In this document: one piece after another, positions 27,166 through 37,634 of the stretch | How positions within the stretch are numbered: the first letter of the stretch is position 1 | Layout of the letters: each line of letters begins with the position of its first letter | Assembly (NCBI GenBank): GCA_001303585.1 | Contig: LJTT01000001.1 | Coordinates: 1 to 49,087 of the forward strand | Source: Betaproteobacteria bacterium SG8_41 | GTDB taxonomy: Bacteria > Pseudomonadota > Gammaproteobacteria > Burkholderiales > SG8-41 | Direction: 5' to 3' | Length of the DNA: 49,087 nt | Notes under the pieces: model-generated | Database searches by the model: none | Told to the model about the DNA's origin: nothing | Seen by the model: only the letters and a program-made list of their open reading frames with translations | Made by a program: the position numbers and the translations under genes

Positions 27166-27653
27166 TACTTCAGATCCTTCAGGAGCTGGTCGATTTGCCC
27201 GGGGTTCATCGCGCACAGCATGCGCTTGTTGTTCATCAGCATCACCGGCGCGTCCCCGCACGCGCCCATGCACTCGGCTTCCTTGAGCGTGAACAGTCCG
27301 TCGGCCGTGGTCTCATTGAAACCGATGCCAAGCTTCTGCTTCAAGTGCGCCGCGGCGGCGTTCGCGCCCTGGAGCGCGCACGGAAGATTCGTGCAGACCG
27401 TGAGCTTGTACTTTCCGACCGGCTTCAAGTCGTACATGGTGTAAAACGACGCCACCTCGTAGACCGCGATCGGCTGCATGCCGAGGTAACGGGCGACGAA
27501 ATCCATGGTCTCCGTGGAGAGCCAGCCCTTCTCGTCCTGCGCAATCGTAAGCGCTGCCATCACCGCCGATTGCCGCTGATCGGGCGGGTACTTGGCGATC
27601 GCCTGGTCGATCTTCGCCAGCGCCTCGGGTGAGAGCACCATCGGAGCATTCAT
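27165..27653 (-). CDS. nuoE: NADH-quinone oxidoreductase subunit E
   Basis: A 162-residue thioredoxin-like 2Fe-2S subunit of complex I. The four cluster cysteines are in [11 protein letters not shown] (Cx4C) and [10 protein letters not shown] (Cx3C), forming cluster N1a next to the NuoF flavin. An N-terminal helical bundle precedes it. The ATG at 27653 overlaps the nuoD stop by four bases (ATGA), and its own stop overlaps nuoF, so nuoD, E and F form a tightly coupled block. Confidence 0.95.
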   Translation of the reverse strand: MNAPMVLSPEALAKIDQAIAKYPPDQRQSAVMAALTIAQDEKGWLSTETMDFVARYLGMQPIAVYEVASFYTMYDLKPVGKYKLTVCTNLPCALQGANAAAAHLKQKLGIGFNETTADGLFTLKEAECMGACGDAPVMLMNNKRMLCAMNPGQIDQLLKDLK

Positions 27654-28903
27654 CGGTCGATTTCCCCGAACACGATGTCCATGGTGCCGATCACTGCGAC
27701 CACATCGGCAAGCATGTGCCCGCGCACCATCTCGTCCATCGCCGAGAGATGCGGGAAGCCGCCAGCGCGTATCTTGAGGCGGTAGGGCTTGTTGGCGCCG
27801 TCCGATACCAGGTAGATGCCGAACTCGCCCTTGGGATGCTCGATCGCGGCATAGGTCTCGCCCGCCGGCACATGCATGCCCTCGGTGAAGAGCTTGAAGT
27901 GATGAATCAGCTCTTCCATGTTGCTTTTCATGGCTACCCGCGAAGGCGGCGCGATCTTGTGGTTGTCCACCATCACCGGCCCGGGATTCTTGCGCAGCCA
28001 GTCGACACACTGCTTGATGATCCGGTTTGCCTGCCGCAATTCCTCGACCCGGACGAGATAGCGGTCGTAGCAATCGCCGTTAACCCCGACCGGGATATCG
28101 AAATCGACCCGGTCATAGGCTGCGTAGGGCTGCTTCTTGCGCAGGTCCCATTCCACACCGGAGCCGCGCAGCATCGGGCCGGTGAAACCGAGCGCCATGG
28201 CGCGCTCGGGCGAGACCACGGCAATACCCACCGTGCGCTGCTTCCAGATCCGGTTTTCGGTGAGAAGGGTCTCGTACTCGTCCACGCACTTGGGGAAACG
28301 TTCCGTGAAGTCCTCGATGAAATCGAGCAGCGAACCCTGGCGGTTTGCGTTGCGATCGCGTGTCGCGGCTTCGCCGTGAATGCGGGAAGCCGTGTACTGC
28401 GGCATCCGGTCGGGCAGGTCGCGGTAGACGCCGCCCGGGCGATAGTAGGCGGCGTGCAGACGCGCGCCGGAAACGGCCTCGTAGCAGTCGAGAAGATCCT
28501 CGCGCTCGCGGAAGCAATAGAGGAACATCGTCATGGCCCCGATGTCCAGCCCGTGCGCGCCGAGCCACAACAGATGGTTGAGAAGCCTCGTGATCTCGTC
28601 GAACATCACCCGGATGTATTGCGCGCGAAGAGGCACTTCGATGCCGAGCAGCCGTTCTATCGCCATCACGTAAGCGTGCTCATTCGACATCATCGACATG
28701 TAGTCGAGGCGGTCCATGTACGGCACCGACTGCACGAACGTCCTGGTTTCAACCAGCTTTTCCGTCGCGCGATGCAACAGCCCGATGTGCGGGTCCGCGC
28801 GCTCGATCACCTCGCCGTCGAGCTCGAGCACGAGCCGCAACACCCCGTGCGCGGCAGGGTGTTGAGGACCAAAGTTCATGGTGTAGTTGCGAATCTCAGC
28901 CAT
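27650..28903 (-). CDS. nuoD: NADH-quinone oxidoreductase subunit D
   Basis: A 417-residue 49-kDa-type subunit of complex I, related to the large subunit of NiFe hydrogenases but without the nickel cysteines. It forms the quinone head-group site: [13 protein letters not shown] near the N terminus holds the quinone-site histidine. [13 protein letters not shown] and [14 protein letters not shown] are further signatures. Separate nuoC and nuoD genes are typical for betaproteobacteria, unlike the E. coli fusion. A 95-bp repeat-containing gap separates it from nuoC. Confidence 0.96.
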   Translation of the reverse strand: MAEIRNYTMNFGPQHPAAHGVLRLVLELDGEVIERADPHIGLLHRATEKLVETRTFVQSVPYMDRLDYMSMMSNEHAYVMAIERLLGIEVPLRAQYIRVMFDEITRLLNHLLWLGAHGLDIGAMTMFLYCFREREDLLDCYEAVSGARLHAAYYRPGGVYRDLPDRMPQYTASRIHGEAATRDRNANRQGSLLDFIEDFTERFPKCVDEYETLLTENRIWKQRTVGIAVVSPERAMALGFTGPMLRGSGVEWDLRKKQPYAAYDRVDFDIPVGVNGDCYDRYLVRVEELRQANRIIKQCVDWLRKNPGPVMVDNHKIAPPSRVAMKSNMEELIHHFKLFTEGMHVPAGETYAAIEHPKGEFGIYLVSDGANKPYRLKIRAGGFPHLSAMDEMVRGHMLADVVAVIGTMDIVFGEIDR

Positions 28904-28914
28904 GACCGCTCCAC

Positions 28915-28997
28915 CGCGAAGGCGTGAAGGCGCAGAACCCGCGCAAAGACAAGGGTCGAATCCCCTGCGGATCCCTTCGCGCCCTTGCGCCTCTGCG
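28915..28997. repeat. Palindromic array of 8-bp units between nuoC and nuoD
   Basis: Plus-strand octads CGCGAAGG, CGTGAAGG and CGCAGAAC (28915-28938) face minus-strand octads CGCAGAGG, CGCAAGGG and CGCGAAGG (28974-28997). The arms are separated by about 35 bp. The unit is close to that of the element at 2571-2660. The right arm ends two bases before the nuoC stop codon. Confidence 0.8.
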
Positions 28998-28998
28998 G

Positions 28999-29607
28999 TT
29001 ATTTTTCGGGTTCGACATCACCGTAGTTTTCCTCGCGCCAGACACGCGGCGTAATCTCGCGCGGTTCGATCGTGACCGGCTGGTAGATGACACGCTGCTG
29101 GTCCGGGTCGTAGCGCATCTCGACCGTCCCCGAGACGGGAAAATCCTTGCGGAAAGGATGCCCGACGAACCCGTAATCCGTGAGTATCCTGCGCAGATCG
29201 GGGTGGCCCTCGAATACGATCCCGTAAAGGTCGAACGCCTCGCGTTCATACCAGTTGGCGGAGGGCCAGATCCCGACAACCGAGTCCACTATCGGCAGCT
29301 CGTCATCCGTTGCAAACACGCGCAGCCGGAGTCGCCAGTTGTGGGTAATGCTGAGCAAATGATAGACGACGGCAAAGCGCGCGCCGGTCCATGCGTTGTC
29401 GCCATACTCGCTGTAGTCCATGCCGCAAACGTCCGTGAGCTGCTCGAATTTCAGGCCCGGTGCATCGCGCAGCGTGGCGGCAGCAGCGAGCAGCTCGCCG
29501 GCCTTTACCACCGCCGTGACCTCGCCTAGCGCGGCATCGATGCTGACGAGCTTGTCCCCGAGCGCCGCCTGGAGGACGGAAGTCAGGGTCTGAGCACGAG
29601 TGGTCAT
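28999..29607 (-). CDS. nuoC: NADH-quinone oxidoreductase subunit C
   Basis: A 202-residue 30-kDa-type subunit of the complex I peripheral arm. The family signature [25 protein letters not shown] is followed by [14 protein letters not shown]; it packs against NuoD and has no cofactor. The ATG at 29607 gives the family start. The longer open frame (to 29757) overlaps nuoB and is not used. Its ribosome site is not obvious in the 28-bp gap after nuoB. Confidence 0.95.
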   Translation of the reverse strand: MTTRAQTLTSVLQAALGDKLVSIDAALGEVTAVVKAGELLAAAATLRDAPGLKFEQLTDVCGMDYSEYGDNAWTGARFAVVYHLLSITHNWRLRLRVFATDDELPIVDSVVGIWPSANWYEREAFDLYGIVFEGHPDLRRILTDYGFVGHPFRKDFPVSGTVEMRYDPDQQRVIYQPVTIEPREITPRVWREENYGDVEPEK

Positions 29608-29635
29608 AATTCGGGCAAAAGCTTTGGGTTGAGGC

Positions 29636-30115
29636 CTATCGGGCAATCGTGTTGGTCCGCTTGATCTTGTTTTGCAGCTGGATGATGCTGTAGAGCAATG
29701 CCTCCGCGGTCGGCGGACAGCCGGGCACGTAGATGTCCACGGGCACGATCCGGTCACAGCCGCGCACGACAGAATAGGAGTAGTGATAGTAGCCGCCGCC
29801 GTTGGCGCACGAACCCATGGAGATCACCCAGCGCGGCTCGGCCATCTGGTCATAGACCTTGCGCATCGCCGGCGCCATCTTGTTGCACAGTGTACCCGCG
29901 ACGATCATGACATCCGACTGCCGCGGGCTTGGTCGGAAGACGATGCCGAAGCGGTCGAGGTCGTAGCGCGCAGCACCGGCATGCATCATCTCCACCGCGC
30001 AGCAAGCGAGCCCGAAGGTCATCGGCCACAGCGAGCCCGTGCGCGTCCAGTTGATCAGCGCATCCGCCGTCGTCGTGATGAAGCCCCGGTCATGGAAACT
30101 CTCGAGCGCACCCAT
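29636..30115 (-). CDS. nuoB: NADH-quinone oxidoreductase subunit B
   Basis: A 159-residue subunit carrying the terminal 4Fe-4S cluster N2, which reduces quinone. The four ligands are the adjacent cysteines in [10 protein letters not shown], the Cys in [10 protein letters not shown] and the Cys in [10 protein letters not shown]. The ATG at 30115 has AGGAG six bases upstream. That ribosome site is itself built from the last units of a 7-bp repeat array filling the nuoA-nuoB gap. Confidence 0.96.
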   Translation of the reverse strand: MGALESFHDRGFITTTADALINWTRTGSLWPMTFGLACCAVEMMHAGAARYDLDRFGIVFRPSPRQSDVMIVAGTLCNKMAPAMRKVYDQMAEPRWVISMGSCANGGGYYHYSYSVVRGCDRIVPVDIYVPGCPPTAEALLYSIIQLQNKIKRTNTIAR

Positions 30116-30118
30116 TGC

Positions 30119-30153
30119 TTGCTCCTATTCCCGATTCCCCTGTCCCAACTCCC
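30119..30153 (-). repeat. Five heptads in the nuoA-nuoB gap (GGGANNN units)
   Basis: On the minus strand five units of 7 bp follow each other: GGGAGTT, GGGACAG, GGGAATC, GGGAATA and GGAGCAA. The boundary of units four and five creates AGGAG, the Shine-Dalgarno of nuoB, six bases before its ATG. Only one arm is present. Confidence 0.75.
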
Positions 30154-30159
30154 GCAATG

Positions 30160-30528
30160 TCATTCCCACTCGAGCGCGCCCTTCATCCACTCGTAGATGA
30201 AGCCGACCACGAGTATTCCGAGAAAAACCACCATCGCCATGAAGCCGAACAGTCCGATCTCGCGCAGCACCACGGCCCAGGGAAAAAGAAACGCGATTTC
30301 GAGATCGAACAGAATGAACAGGATTGCCACAAGATAGTAGCGCACGTCGAATTTCATGCGCGCGTCCTCGAACGCCTCGAAGCCGCACTCGTAGGGCGAG
30401 AGCTTCTCCGGATCCGGACGGTGCACGCCTACAATACGGCTCATGACTCCGCCGATGGAGACGGTCACGACGCCGACCAGCAGGCCGACCACGATGAACA
30501 TCAAGACTGGGAAGTAGTTTTCTAGCAT
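30160..30528 (-). CDS. nuoA: NADH-quinone oxidoreductase subunit A
   Basis: A 122-residue membrane subunit (ND3 homologue) with three hydrophobic segments. The conserved loop [21 protein letters not shown] contains the Cys that becomes exposed on enzyme deactivation in studied complexes. It is the first gene of the 14-gene nuo operon. The 177 bp upstream, towards tRNA-Leu, must contain the promoter unless transcription comes from secG; I see a TAAAAT at 30558-30563 but no good -35. Confidence 0.95.
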   Translation of the reverse strand: MLENYFPVLMFIVVGLLVGVVTVSIGGVMSRIVGVHRPDPEKLSPYECGFEAFEDARMKFDVRYYLVAILFILFDLEIAFLFPWAVVLREIGLFGFMAMVVFLGILVVGFIYEWMKGALEWE

Positions 30529-30532
30529 TGGA

Positions 30533-30681
30533 ATTCAGGATTCAGAGCATGACCGTCATTTTAATCCGATTCCAGACCAACGGTTATCGGACCCGAGGCA
30601 AACTGCAAGGCCCCACGCACCGCGTATCGGGTCTGCGATCAAAACTGAATGACGCTGCCGCATACTGCTGAATCCTGAGTT
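30533..30681. repeat. Two-unit inverted heptads flanking the nuoA leader
   Basis: ATTCAGG and ATTCAGA stand in tandem at 30533-30546. The inverted partner CTGAATC with CTGAGTT stands at 30668-30681, before the tRNA. This gives an inverted pair of about 13 bp around the 120-bp nuoA leader. It fits the 7-bp periodic pattern seen elsewhere but is short. Confidence 0.5.
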
Positions 30682-30705
30682 TCTTGATCTTAAACGCTTA
30701 GCAAG

Positions 30706-30790
30706 TGGTGCCGACGGTGAGATTCGAACTCACACGGCTTGCGCCGCCACCCCCTCAAGATGGTGTGTCTACCAATTCCACCACGTCGGC
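30706..30790 (-). tRNA. tRNA-Leu (anticodon GAG)
   Basis: An 85-base tRNA on the minus strand. The acceptor stem GCCGACG pairs with CGTCGGC, followed by A and an encoded CCA (30706-30708). The D-loop reads AATTGGTAGA, the anticodon loop contains TTGAGG with GAG as anticodon, a long variable arm is present as in class II tRNAs, and the T-loop reads GTTCGAATC. It lies between secG and nuoA, a conserved position in betaproteobacteria. Confidence 0.95.
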
Positions 30791-30802
30791 CCTTGAAAAC
30801 CC

Positions 30803-30888
30803 GTGAATCGTGAACGGTGATTGGTGAATGGAAAAAGCCGGCATTTACGCGCTACCTTACCATTCACGATTCACTATTCACCACTCAC
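30803..30888. repeat. Palindromic heptad array between tRNA-Leu and secG (GTGANNN units)
   Basis: Left arm, plus strand, 30803-30830: four units beginning GTGA (GTGAATC, GTGAACG, GTGATTG, GTGAATG). Right arm, minus strand, 30861-30888: four units (GTGAGTG, GTGAATA, GTGAATC, GTGAATG). The arms are separated by 30 bp. Every unit keeps GTGA and varies in the last three bases. This is the clearest example of the family. Confidence 0.9.
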
Positions 30889-30897
30889 GCCGTTCGT

Positions 30898-31323
30898 CTA
30901 CTTTGGCACTTCCTGCGACTTCGAGCCCGGCTCCGGCGCGCCATTTCCCGGCGCGGCCGGTACGGGTATGGAAGACGGCGCCTGCTGTCCGGCGGGCGCC
31001 CCCGGAGCCTGTTGTGACCCCGGCGTCGGAATATCGCCGGGCAGCGGCTGCGTCGGCACTGGCTTGGTCGCCATAACGCCCTTCTGCTCGGTCGTTCGCG
31101 ACGTGAAGTAGGTCAATCCAAGGCTGGTCAGAAAAAACACCAGGGCAAGCACTGCGGTCGCTCGGCTCAGAAAGTTCGCCGATCCGGAAGCGCCGAACAC
31201 GCTGCCCGACGCACCGCTGCCGAAAGCTGCCCCGACGTCGGCGCCCTTGCCATGCTGCAACAGCACCAAGCCAACGACGCCCAGCGCCGCGAAGACGTGA
31301 ACCACGAGAACCATCGTTTCCAT
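30898..31323 (-). CDS. secG: Preprotein translocase subunit SecG
   Basis: A 141-residue membrane protein assisting SecYE protein export. Two hydrophobic helices flank the conserved [21 protein letters not shown] loop. The C-terminal 60 residues are rich in Pro, Gln, Gly and Ala, longer than in E. coli SecG (110 residues). The ATG directly abuts the tpiA stop, so tpiA and secG are co-transcribed. tRNA-Leu follows after a repeat array. Confidence 0.93.
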   Translation of the reverse strand: METMVLVVHVFAALGVVGLVLLQHGKGADVGAAFGSGASGSVFGASGSANFLSRATAVLALVFFLTSLGLTYFTSRTTEQKGVMATKPVPTQPLPGDIPTPGSQQAPGAPAGQQAPSSIPVPAAPGNGAPEPGSKSQEVPK

Positions 31324-32100
<777 letters not shown>

Positions 32101-32259
32101 GCCTGACCCGAACCACCTAAATCGTTGAATTTTACAGGGTCGCGCGCGAGCGGGTCAACGAAACCCGGGAATGGGTGCAACGCCAAACCGGGCCGGCTCG
32201 TCGCTGCAGAAAAATGCCCTCGGCGCCAGGCGCCCGCGACCGATATTGCGCGACCGCGA

Positions 32260-33078
32260 TCAGCCGAAACGGCCGGTAATGTAATCCTCGGTCTGCTTGT
32301 TCTTTGGTTTGATGAAAATCGTGTCGGTCACATCAAACTCGATCAACTCCCCGAGGTACATGTAGGCCGTATAGTCAGACACGCGCGCCGCCTGCTGCAT
32401 GTTGTGCGTCACGATCAGGATCGTCACTCTTGCCTTGAGATCGGCGATGAGCTGCTCGATGCTGGCAGTGGCAATCGGGTCGAGCGCGGAGGTCGGCTCG
32501 TCGAACAGGAGAATCTCGGGATCGGTTGCCAGCGCGCGCGCAATGCATAACCTCTGCTGCTGCCCGCCCGACAGGTTGAAGGCGAGGTCATGGAGTCGCA
32601 TTTTGACCTCGTCCCAAAGCGCCGCATTGCGCAGCGCTTCCTCGACCTTTTCATCGATCAGCGCCCGTTTGGTTGCGCCCCGCACGCGCAGCCCGTAGGC
32701 CACGTTTTCGTAAATCGACTTCGGGAAGGGATTGGGCTTCTGGAACACCATGCTGATCCGCATCCGCACCTCGATGGGATCCACGGCGGGGTTGAGCAGG
32801 TTGGTATTGTCGGGAAACAGCATGATCTCCCCCTCGTAGCGATTGCCGGGATAGAGATCATGCATCCGGTTGAAGCAGCGGAGGAAAGTGGACTTCCCGC
32901 AACCGGACGGTCCGATCAGCGCCGTCACGTGCTTCTCGTAGATCGGCATGCTGATGTTCTTCAGCGCCTGGAAGGAGCCGTAATAGAAATTGAGTCCTCT
33001 CGCCTCGGATTTCTTGGTCGGATCTGGCTTGTCTGCCGCATCCGGCGCGCCGGCACGGGGCACGGGAACAGCTACCAT
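32260..33078 (-). CDS. pstB: Phosphate ABC transporter ATP-binding protein
   Basis: A 272-residue ATPase of the PstSCAB phosphate importer. Walker A is GPSGCGKST, the Q-loop is [15 protein letters not shown] (PstB-specific), the ABC signature is LSGGQQQR, and Walker B is [14 protein letters not shown] of the switch region is in [11 protein letters not shown]. The ATG at 33078 overlaps pstA by seven bases. The longer open frame upstream is inside pstA. It is the last gene of the pst group: no phoU follows, only a GC-rich gap and tpiA. Confidence 0.96.
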   Translation of the reverse strand: MVAVPVPRAGAPDAADKPDPTKKSEARGLNFYYGSFQALKNISMPIYEKHVTALIGPSGCGKSTFLRCFNRMHDLYPGNRYEGEIMLFPDNTNLLNPAVDPIEVRMRISMVFQKPNPFPKSIYENVAYGLRVRGATKRALIDEKVEEALRNAALWDEVKMRLHDLAFNLSGGQQQRLCIARALATDPEILLFDEPTSALDPIATASIEQLIADLKARVTILIVTHNMQQAARVSDYTAYMYLGELIEFDVTDTIFIKPKNKQTEDYITGRFG

Positions 33079-34001
33079 TTGATTCTCTTTCTTAACCGGT
33101 AACGGATATAGATCGCGATCGCGTTCATCGACAGCGTCATGACCACCAAGACAAGGCCCGCAGCTGCCGCATTGTGGTGGAATGCAGCCTCGGGGCGCGA
33201 GGTCCAGTTGAACATCTGAATCGGCATCACCGTGAAGGGCGACATCAGCCATTCTAACGACACGAACGGCGCCTCGGCCTTCACCGGCGGCGGCGGCAGG
33301 AACGCGATGAACGTCAAGGCACCGATCGTGATCACCGGGGCCGTCTCGCCGATGGCTCGCGCCATGCCAATGATCGCGCCCGTCATGATCCCCGGCAGCG
33401 AATATGGAAGGATGTGGTGCGACGTGGTCTGCCACTTGGTCGCGCCCAGCGCATAAGCTCCCTCTCGGATGGCAGCCGGTATGGAACGGATGGCTTCGCG
33501 GGTCGCCAGGATCACGACGGGCAGGATCAGCAACCCCAAGGTGAGCCCCGCCGTAGCGATGCTTTGGCCCAGACCGAACTGGTACACAAAGAGGCCAAGT
33601 GCCAGCAGCCCGTAAACGATCGAGGGAATGCCCGCCAGGTTGGTGACATTGATCTCGATCAGGTCCGTCACCCAGTTCTTGGGCGCGTACTCCTCAAGGT
33701 AGATCCCCGCCCCGACTCCCAGCGGCACCGCGGTGGCTGCGGTCACGATCATGACCAGTATCGATCCTACCCAGGCCGACAGTATGCCCGCCTGCTCCGG
33801 CTTGCGCGACGGAAACGAAGTGAAGAAATCGGGCGAAAGGCGCGGCAGTCCATCGACAACCATCTGGGCAAACAAAGCCGTAAAGGTCAGCACCCCCACC
33901 ATCAGCGCCATGAGGCCGAGCATCGAGAAAAACAGATCCCAGCGCTTGTGCGCGGCGATCAGTTGGCGAATCTTCCTTACGCGCTCTGTCTGCTCGCTCA
34001 T
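33072..34001 (-). CDS. pstA: Phosphate ABC transporter permease PstA
   Basis: A 309-residue inner-membrane permease with six hydrophobic segments. The typical cytoplasmic EAA-type loop is seen around [23 protein letters not shown], which contacts PstB. A periplasmic stretch rich in Pro precedes the last segment. Start is ATG one base after the pstC stop; its end overlaps pstB, so pstC, A and B are translationally coupled. Confidence 0.94.
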   Translation of the reverse strand: MSEQTERVRKIRQLIAAHKRWDLFFSMLGLMALMVGVLTFTALFAQMVVDGLPRLSPDFFTSFPSRKPEQAGILSAWVGSILVMIVTAATAVPLGVGAGIYLEEYAPKNWVTDLIEINVTNLAGIPSIVYGLLALGLFVYQFGLGQSIATAGLTLGLLILPVVILATREAIRSIPAAIREGAYALGATKWQTTSHHILPYSLPGIMTGAIIGMARAIGETAPVITIGALTFIAFLPPPPVKAEAPFVSLEWLMSPFTVMPIQMFNWTSRPEAAFHHNAAAAGLVLVVMTLSMNAIAIYIRYRLRKRIKW

Positions 34002-34002
34002 G

Positions 34003-34920
34003 TCAATACGCCTGACGGAAACGCTTGCGCAGCACGTGGCCCAAAAGGTTGAACAACAACGTCAACAGCGCGAGCGTCAGGCCCGCCGCGAAAATGGTTT
34101 GATAGCCGATGCTGCCATGCGGGAGGTCCCCCAAGGCTACCTGGACGATGTACGCGGTGATCGTCGCGGCCGGCTCGAGCGGATTCCACGTCAGATTGGG
34201 CTGCATCCCGGCAGCCACTGCCAGAATCATGGTTTCGCCAACTGCCCGTGAGATGCCCAGGATATAGGCGGCAGTAATACCGGAGAAAGCCGCTGGCGTG
34301 ACGACGCGAATGGCGGTCTGAAAACGCGTCGCGCCCATGGCGTACGAGCCTTCGCGCAAACTCATGGGGACCGCATGCATCGCATCCTCACTGACCGAGC
34401 TGACGTAGGGGATGATCATGACACCCATCACGAGCCCGGCCGAAAGGATGTTGAAACCCGGCAGCTCCGGGTAGATTTTCTGGATCAGTGGCGTGACGAA
34501 CAGGAGCGCAAAATAGCCGTACACGATTGTCGGGACACCCCCCAGGAGCTCGAGGAACGGCTTTGCGACCTCGCGCACCGAGAAGGGGGCAAATTCAGAG
34601 AGGTAAATTGCGATGATCGTGCCCAGTGGAATCGCCACCGTCAGCGCGACCGCGGAGCTCACGAGCGTGCCCGACAACAGCGGCAGGATGCCATAGTGCG
34701 CGTCGGAGAAGAGCGGCGTCCACTGCGTGTCGGTGAGGAAGTTCCATATCGACACGTGCTGAAAAAAAACGAACGACTCCTTGAGCAGGATCACGACGAT
34801 CCCGACGGTCGTCAAAACCGATACGCTCGCCGCGAGGAACAGTGCCGATTCGATGAAGCGCTCGTGGACATGACGCAGCTTGCGTCGCGCGAGCCTGTCG
34901 CTGACAAAAGTGTCGGGCAC
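34003..34920 (-). CDS. pstC: Phosphate ABC transporter permease PstC
   Basis: A 305-residue inner-membrane permease, partner of PstA. Six hydrophobic segments are present, and the coupling loop reads DAMHAVPMSLREGSYAMGATRFQ. I choose the GTG at 34920 because AGGA lies eight bases upstream and because the length then matches the family. The frame continues to a TTG at 34998, which has no ribosome site and would add 26 polar residues. A strong hairpin lies between pstS and this gene. Confidence 0.9.
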   Translation of the reverse strand: MPDTFVSDRLARRKLRHVHERFIESALFLAASVSVLTTVGIVVILLKESFVFFQHVSIWNFLTDTQWTPLFSDAHYGILPLLSGTLVSSAVALTVAIPLGTIIAIYLSEFAPFSVREVAKPFLELLGGVPTIVYGYFALLFVTPLIQKIYPELPGFNILSAGLVMGVMIIPYVSSVSEDAMHAVPMSLREGSYAMGATRFQTAIRVVTPAAFSGITAAYILGISRAVGETMILAVAAGMQPNLTWNPLEPAATITAYIVQVALGDLPHGSIGYQTIFAAGLTLALLTLLFNLLGHVLRKRFRQAY

Positions 34921-35014
34921 TTCGCTGGTCCTGTCCGAGCGGGAGGTTGTCGATTTTTTCGCTTTGGCCGCAATTATTACAGGTTGGACGCGACCCAACT
35001 AGCCGCAAAACGAA

Positions 35015-35036
35015 GGAGGGGTCCTGCGACCCCTCC
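35015..35036 (-). terminator. Hairpin between pstS and pstC, partial terminator or mRNA-stabilising stem
   Basis: GGAGGGGTC (35015-35023) and GACCCCTCC (35028-35036) form a perfect 9-bp stem with a 4-base loop. On the minus strand the stem is followed by TTCGTTTT. It sits 21 bases after the pstS stop. Such hairpins often let the binding-protein gene be expressed more than the permease genes. Confidence 0.65.
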
Positions 35037-35057
35037 CGCCAACTAAACTGCTGATGC

Positions 35058-36065
35058 TTAAAGCTTGGCTTCGAGCGCCATCAACTCGTCGATGGTGAGG
35101 CCTACTTTTGATTCGCCCCCGAATCTGGTGCCGACAGTCATCGCTTTCAACTGGTCCAGATTGTGAGCGTATGCCTTGGGCGGCAGCGGAACGTACTTCA
35201 CCTCGCGGACAAGCATGTCAGCCTGCTTATTGAAAAACTCCACGAATTCACGCACCTCGGATTTCTTCGCCGATTTGGCGTTGATGTAAATGAAAATCGG
35301 CCGCGACAGCGGCTGATAGGTGCCGTTTTCGACCGTCTCCGCCGACGGACCCACGGCCGGTTTTCCCTTCGCTGGAACCACGGCCACTGCATTTAACCGT
35401 TTTTGATTCTCGGCAAAATAAGCGTAGCCAAAGTAGCCCAGGGCATTCACGTCGCGGCTGACACCCTGCACGAGAACATTGTCATCCTCGCTGGCGGTGA
35501 AATCGCCGCGGCTCGATTTCGCCTTGCCGACGACCGCTTCGGTGAAGTATTCGAAGGTACCGGAGTCCGCGCCAGGCCCGAACAGTTTGAGGGGTGCATC
35601 GGGCCAGCTCGGGTTGATCTGATTCCACTTCTCGATCTTGCGCTGTGCGGCGGGTTCCCACATCTTCTTGAGCTCAGCCACGGTCATGCTCCTGGCCCAG
35701 GTGTTTTTCGGGTTGATGACGACCGTCAGCGCGTCGAATGCCACAGGCATTTCGATATATTCGATGCCCGCCTTCCGGCAGGCTTCCATTTCGCTCTTCT
35801 TGATCGGGCGCGAGGCGTTGCTGATATCGGTTTCGCCGCGGCAGAATTTCTTGAATCCGCCGCCGGTGCCTGAGATTCCAACGGTCACCCTGACGGCTCC
35901 ACGCTTCGCTTTCTGGAATTCCTCCGCAACCGCTTCAGTGATCGGATACACCGTGCTCGACCCGTCGATCTTGACGATTTGCGCGCCGAACGCCGCGGTC
36001 GAGACGAGGGCCAAAAGACTCCCAATTGCCAATCTTAGGGCCTTGATTTCTAAAGGATCTTTCAT
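35058..36065 (-). CDS. pstS: Phosphate-binding protein PstS
   Basis: A 335-residue periplasmic substrate-binding protein of the phosphate importer. The signal peptide ends AAFGA before QIVKIDGSSTVYPI, the first phosphate-binding segment; SGTGGGFKKFCRGETDISNASRP and GPGADSGTFEYFTE supply further ligands. The ATG at 36065 has AAGGAG six bases upstream. It is the first pst gene and has its own Pho-box promoter. Together with pstC, A and B it forms a complete importer. Confidence 0.94.
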   Translation of the reverse strand: MKDPLEIKALRLAIGSLLALVSTAAFGAQIVKIDGSSTVYPITEAVAEEFQKAKRGAVRVTVGISGTGGGFKKFCRGETDISNASRPIKKSEMEACRKAGIEYIEMPVAFDALTVVINPKNTWARSMTVAELKKMWEPAAQRKIEKWNQINPSWPDAPLKLFGPGADSGTFEYFTEAVVGKAKSSRGDFTASEDDNVLVQGVSRDVNALGYFGYAYFAENQKRLNAVAVVPAKGKPAVGPSAETVENGTYQPLSRPIFIYINAKSAKKSEVREFVEFFNKQADMLVREVKYVPLPPKAYAHNLDQLKAMTVGTRFGGESKVGLTIDELMALEAKL

Positions 36066-36110
36066 GCAGTTCTCCTTTCCGCCGAAATGAACGATCACTC
36101 GCTCAGCTGG

Positions 36111-36144
36111 ATATTAGCTGGCGGGTGTTACAGCTTCATGACGC
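36111..36144 (-). promoter_or_regulatory. Pho box and -10 element of pstS
   Basis: On the minus strand, GCGTCAT, four bases, CTGTAAC (36127-36144) match the PhoB direct repeat CTGTCAT-N4-CTGTCAT at five of seven positions in each half. TAATAT (36111-36116) follows after exactly 10 bases, the spacing at which a Pho box replaces the -35. The pstS start is 46 bases further on. This points to phosphate-starvation control. Confidence 0.7.
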
Positions 36145-36275
36145 ACGCGATAAAGGCCAAGAATGACATTGGAGGCCTAGGCGGTTTGCGGCAAGCGACT
36201 TGATATTACGGGGTTGCTTCGACCGCCGCCGCTGCACCGCCATCCCGGCCGATTGGATCCGACGGCGTACAGCCT

Positions 36276-37625
36276 CTAGGAGGCGTTGCGAACGGCTGAT
36301 GCGATCGAGTCGGCCCAGCGCTTTACGGCCGTGCCGTTGCGGCCCTCAACCATGACGCGCACGACCGGCTCGGTGCCCGACAGTCGCAGCAACACGCGAC
36401 CCTTCCCGTCGAGCGCGGTGTGCGCCGCGGCAACGGCGCGCCGGACCCCGGAAGCCGCGAGTACACGCTCGCGCTGAGCGACTCGCACATTGACGAGGAC
36501 CTGGGGATAGAGCTTTACCGGAGCCGCAGCCTTGGCCAGTGTCGTGCGGCGCTCGCTGAGCGCGCACAATACCTGCAGCGCCGAGATGATGCCGTCGCCG
36601 GTGGTGTGCTTGTCGAGGCATACGATATGCCCGGAATTCTCGCCTCCCAGCTGCCAGCGCCGCTTGAGCAGCATTTCCAGCACGTAGCGGTCGCCGACAT
36701 TGGCGCGGGCGAACGGCACCTTCAATTTTCCCAAGGCATGCTCGAGGGCGAGATTGGTCATCTGCGTTCCCACCACTCCGCCCGACAGCCGCCGCTCCTC
36801 CTTGCGGTGGCGCGCGATGACATAGAGCAGTTGATCGCCATCGTAGAGCCGGCCATCCGCGTCCACCATGACCAGGCGGTCGCCGTCCCCGTCGAGCCCG
36901 ATTCCGAGGTCCGCCTTGTGACGCCGCACGGCCGCCTGCAAGGCCTGGGGCGCGGTAGCGCCCACGAGCGCGTTGATGTTGAAGCCATCCGGTTCCGTCC
37001 CGATGGTCTCCACGTCCGCGCCCAGCTCGTGAAAAACCGGCGGCGCCACGTGATAAGACGCGCCGTTCGCGCAATCGACCACGATCCTCATTCCGCGCAG
37101 ATGCAGGTGCGAGGGAAAAGTCGTCTTGCAGAATTCGATGTAGCGTCCCGCCGCGTCGTCGATACGGCGCGCCTTTCCAAGTCGCGAGGAACTCATGCAT
37201 CGGAGCGGCTTGTCGAGCTCGCGCTCGATCGCCCTCTCAACCGCATCCGGCAGCTTGGCCCCATCCCCCGAGAAAAACTTGATGCCGTTGTCCTCATGGG
37301 GATTGTGAGACGCGCTGATCACGATACCCGCCGAGAGACGCAGGGCGCGCGTGAGATAGGCGACGGCAGGAGTCGGCATCGGCCCAACCAGGAGCACGTC
37401 TACGCCCGCGGAGGAAAGGCCGGCCTCCAGAGCGGACTCCATCATGTAACCGGACACCCGCGTGTCCTTGCCGATGAGCACGCCCGGACGCTCTTTGCCC
37501 TTGCCCTTCCCGGTCGCCAGTACTTTCCCGGCTGCGTAGCCGAGACGCAGCACGAAATCCGGCGTGATCGGCTTCTCCCCTACGGTGCCGCGGATTCCGT
37601 CCGTGCCGAAATATTTTCTCGTCAT
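36276..37625 (-). CDS. glmM: Phosphoglucosamine mutase
   Basis: A 449-residue alpha-D-phosphohexomutase converting glucosamine-6-phosphate to glucosamine-1-phosphate for peptidoglycan and LPS precursors. The phosphoserine loop is [19 protein letters not shown], the metal loop [13 protein letters not shown], the sugar-binding loop GGENSGHI, and the phosphate-binding loop [15 protein letters not shown]. The N terminus [10 protein letters not shown] is exact for the family. The ATG at 37625 has no Shine-Dalgarno: the bases before it are a heptad array that begins 10 bases upstream. folP lies beyond the array. Confidence 0.97.
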   Translation of the reverse strand: MTRKYFGTDGIRGTVGEKPITPDFVLRLGYAAGKVLATGKGKGKERPGVLIGKDTRVSGYMMESALEAGLSSAGVDVLLVGPMPTPAVAYLTRALRLSAGIVISASHNPHEDNGIKFFSGDGAKLPDAVERAIERELDKPLRCMSSSRLGKARRIDDAAGRYIEFCKTTFPSHLHLRGMRIVVDCANGASYHVAPPVFHELGADVETIGTEPDGFNINALVGATAPQALQAAVRRHKADLGIGLDGDGDRLVMVDADGRLYDGDQLLYVIARHRKEERRLSGGVVGTQMTNLALEHALGKLKVPFARANVGDRYVLEMLLKRRWQLGGENSGHIVCLDKHTTGDGIISALQVLCALSERRTTLAKAAAPVKLYPQVLVNVRVAQRERVLAASGVRRAVAAAHTALDGKGRVLLRLSGTEPVVRVMVEGRNGTAVKRWADSIASAVRNAS

Positions 37626-37634
37626 GCGCTATGG

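Noticed and set aside
32209..32235. Terminator after pstB
   Set aside because: The GGCGCC repeats are nearly adjacent, leaving too small a loop, and the T tract is short and displaced.
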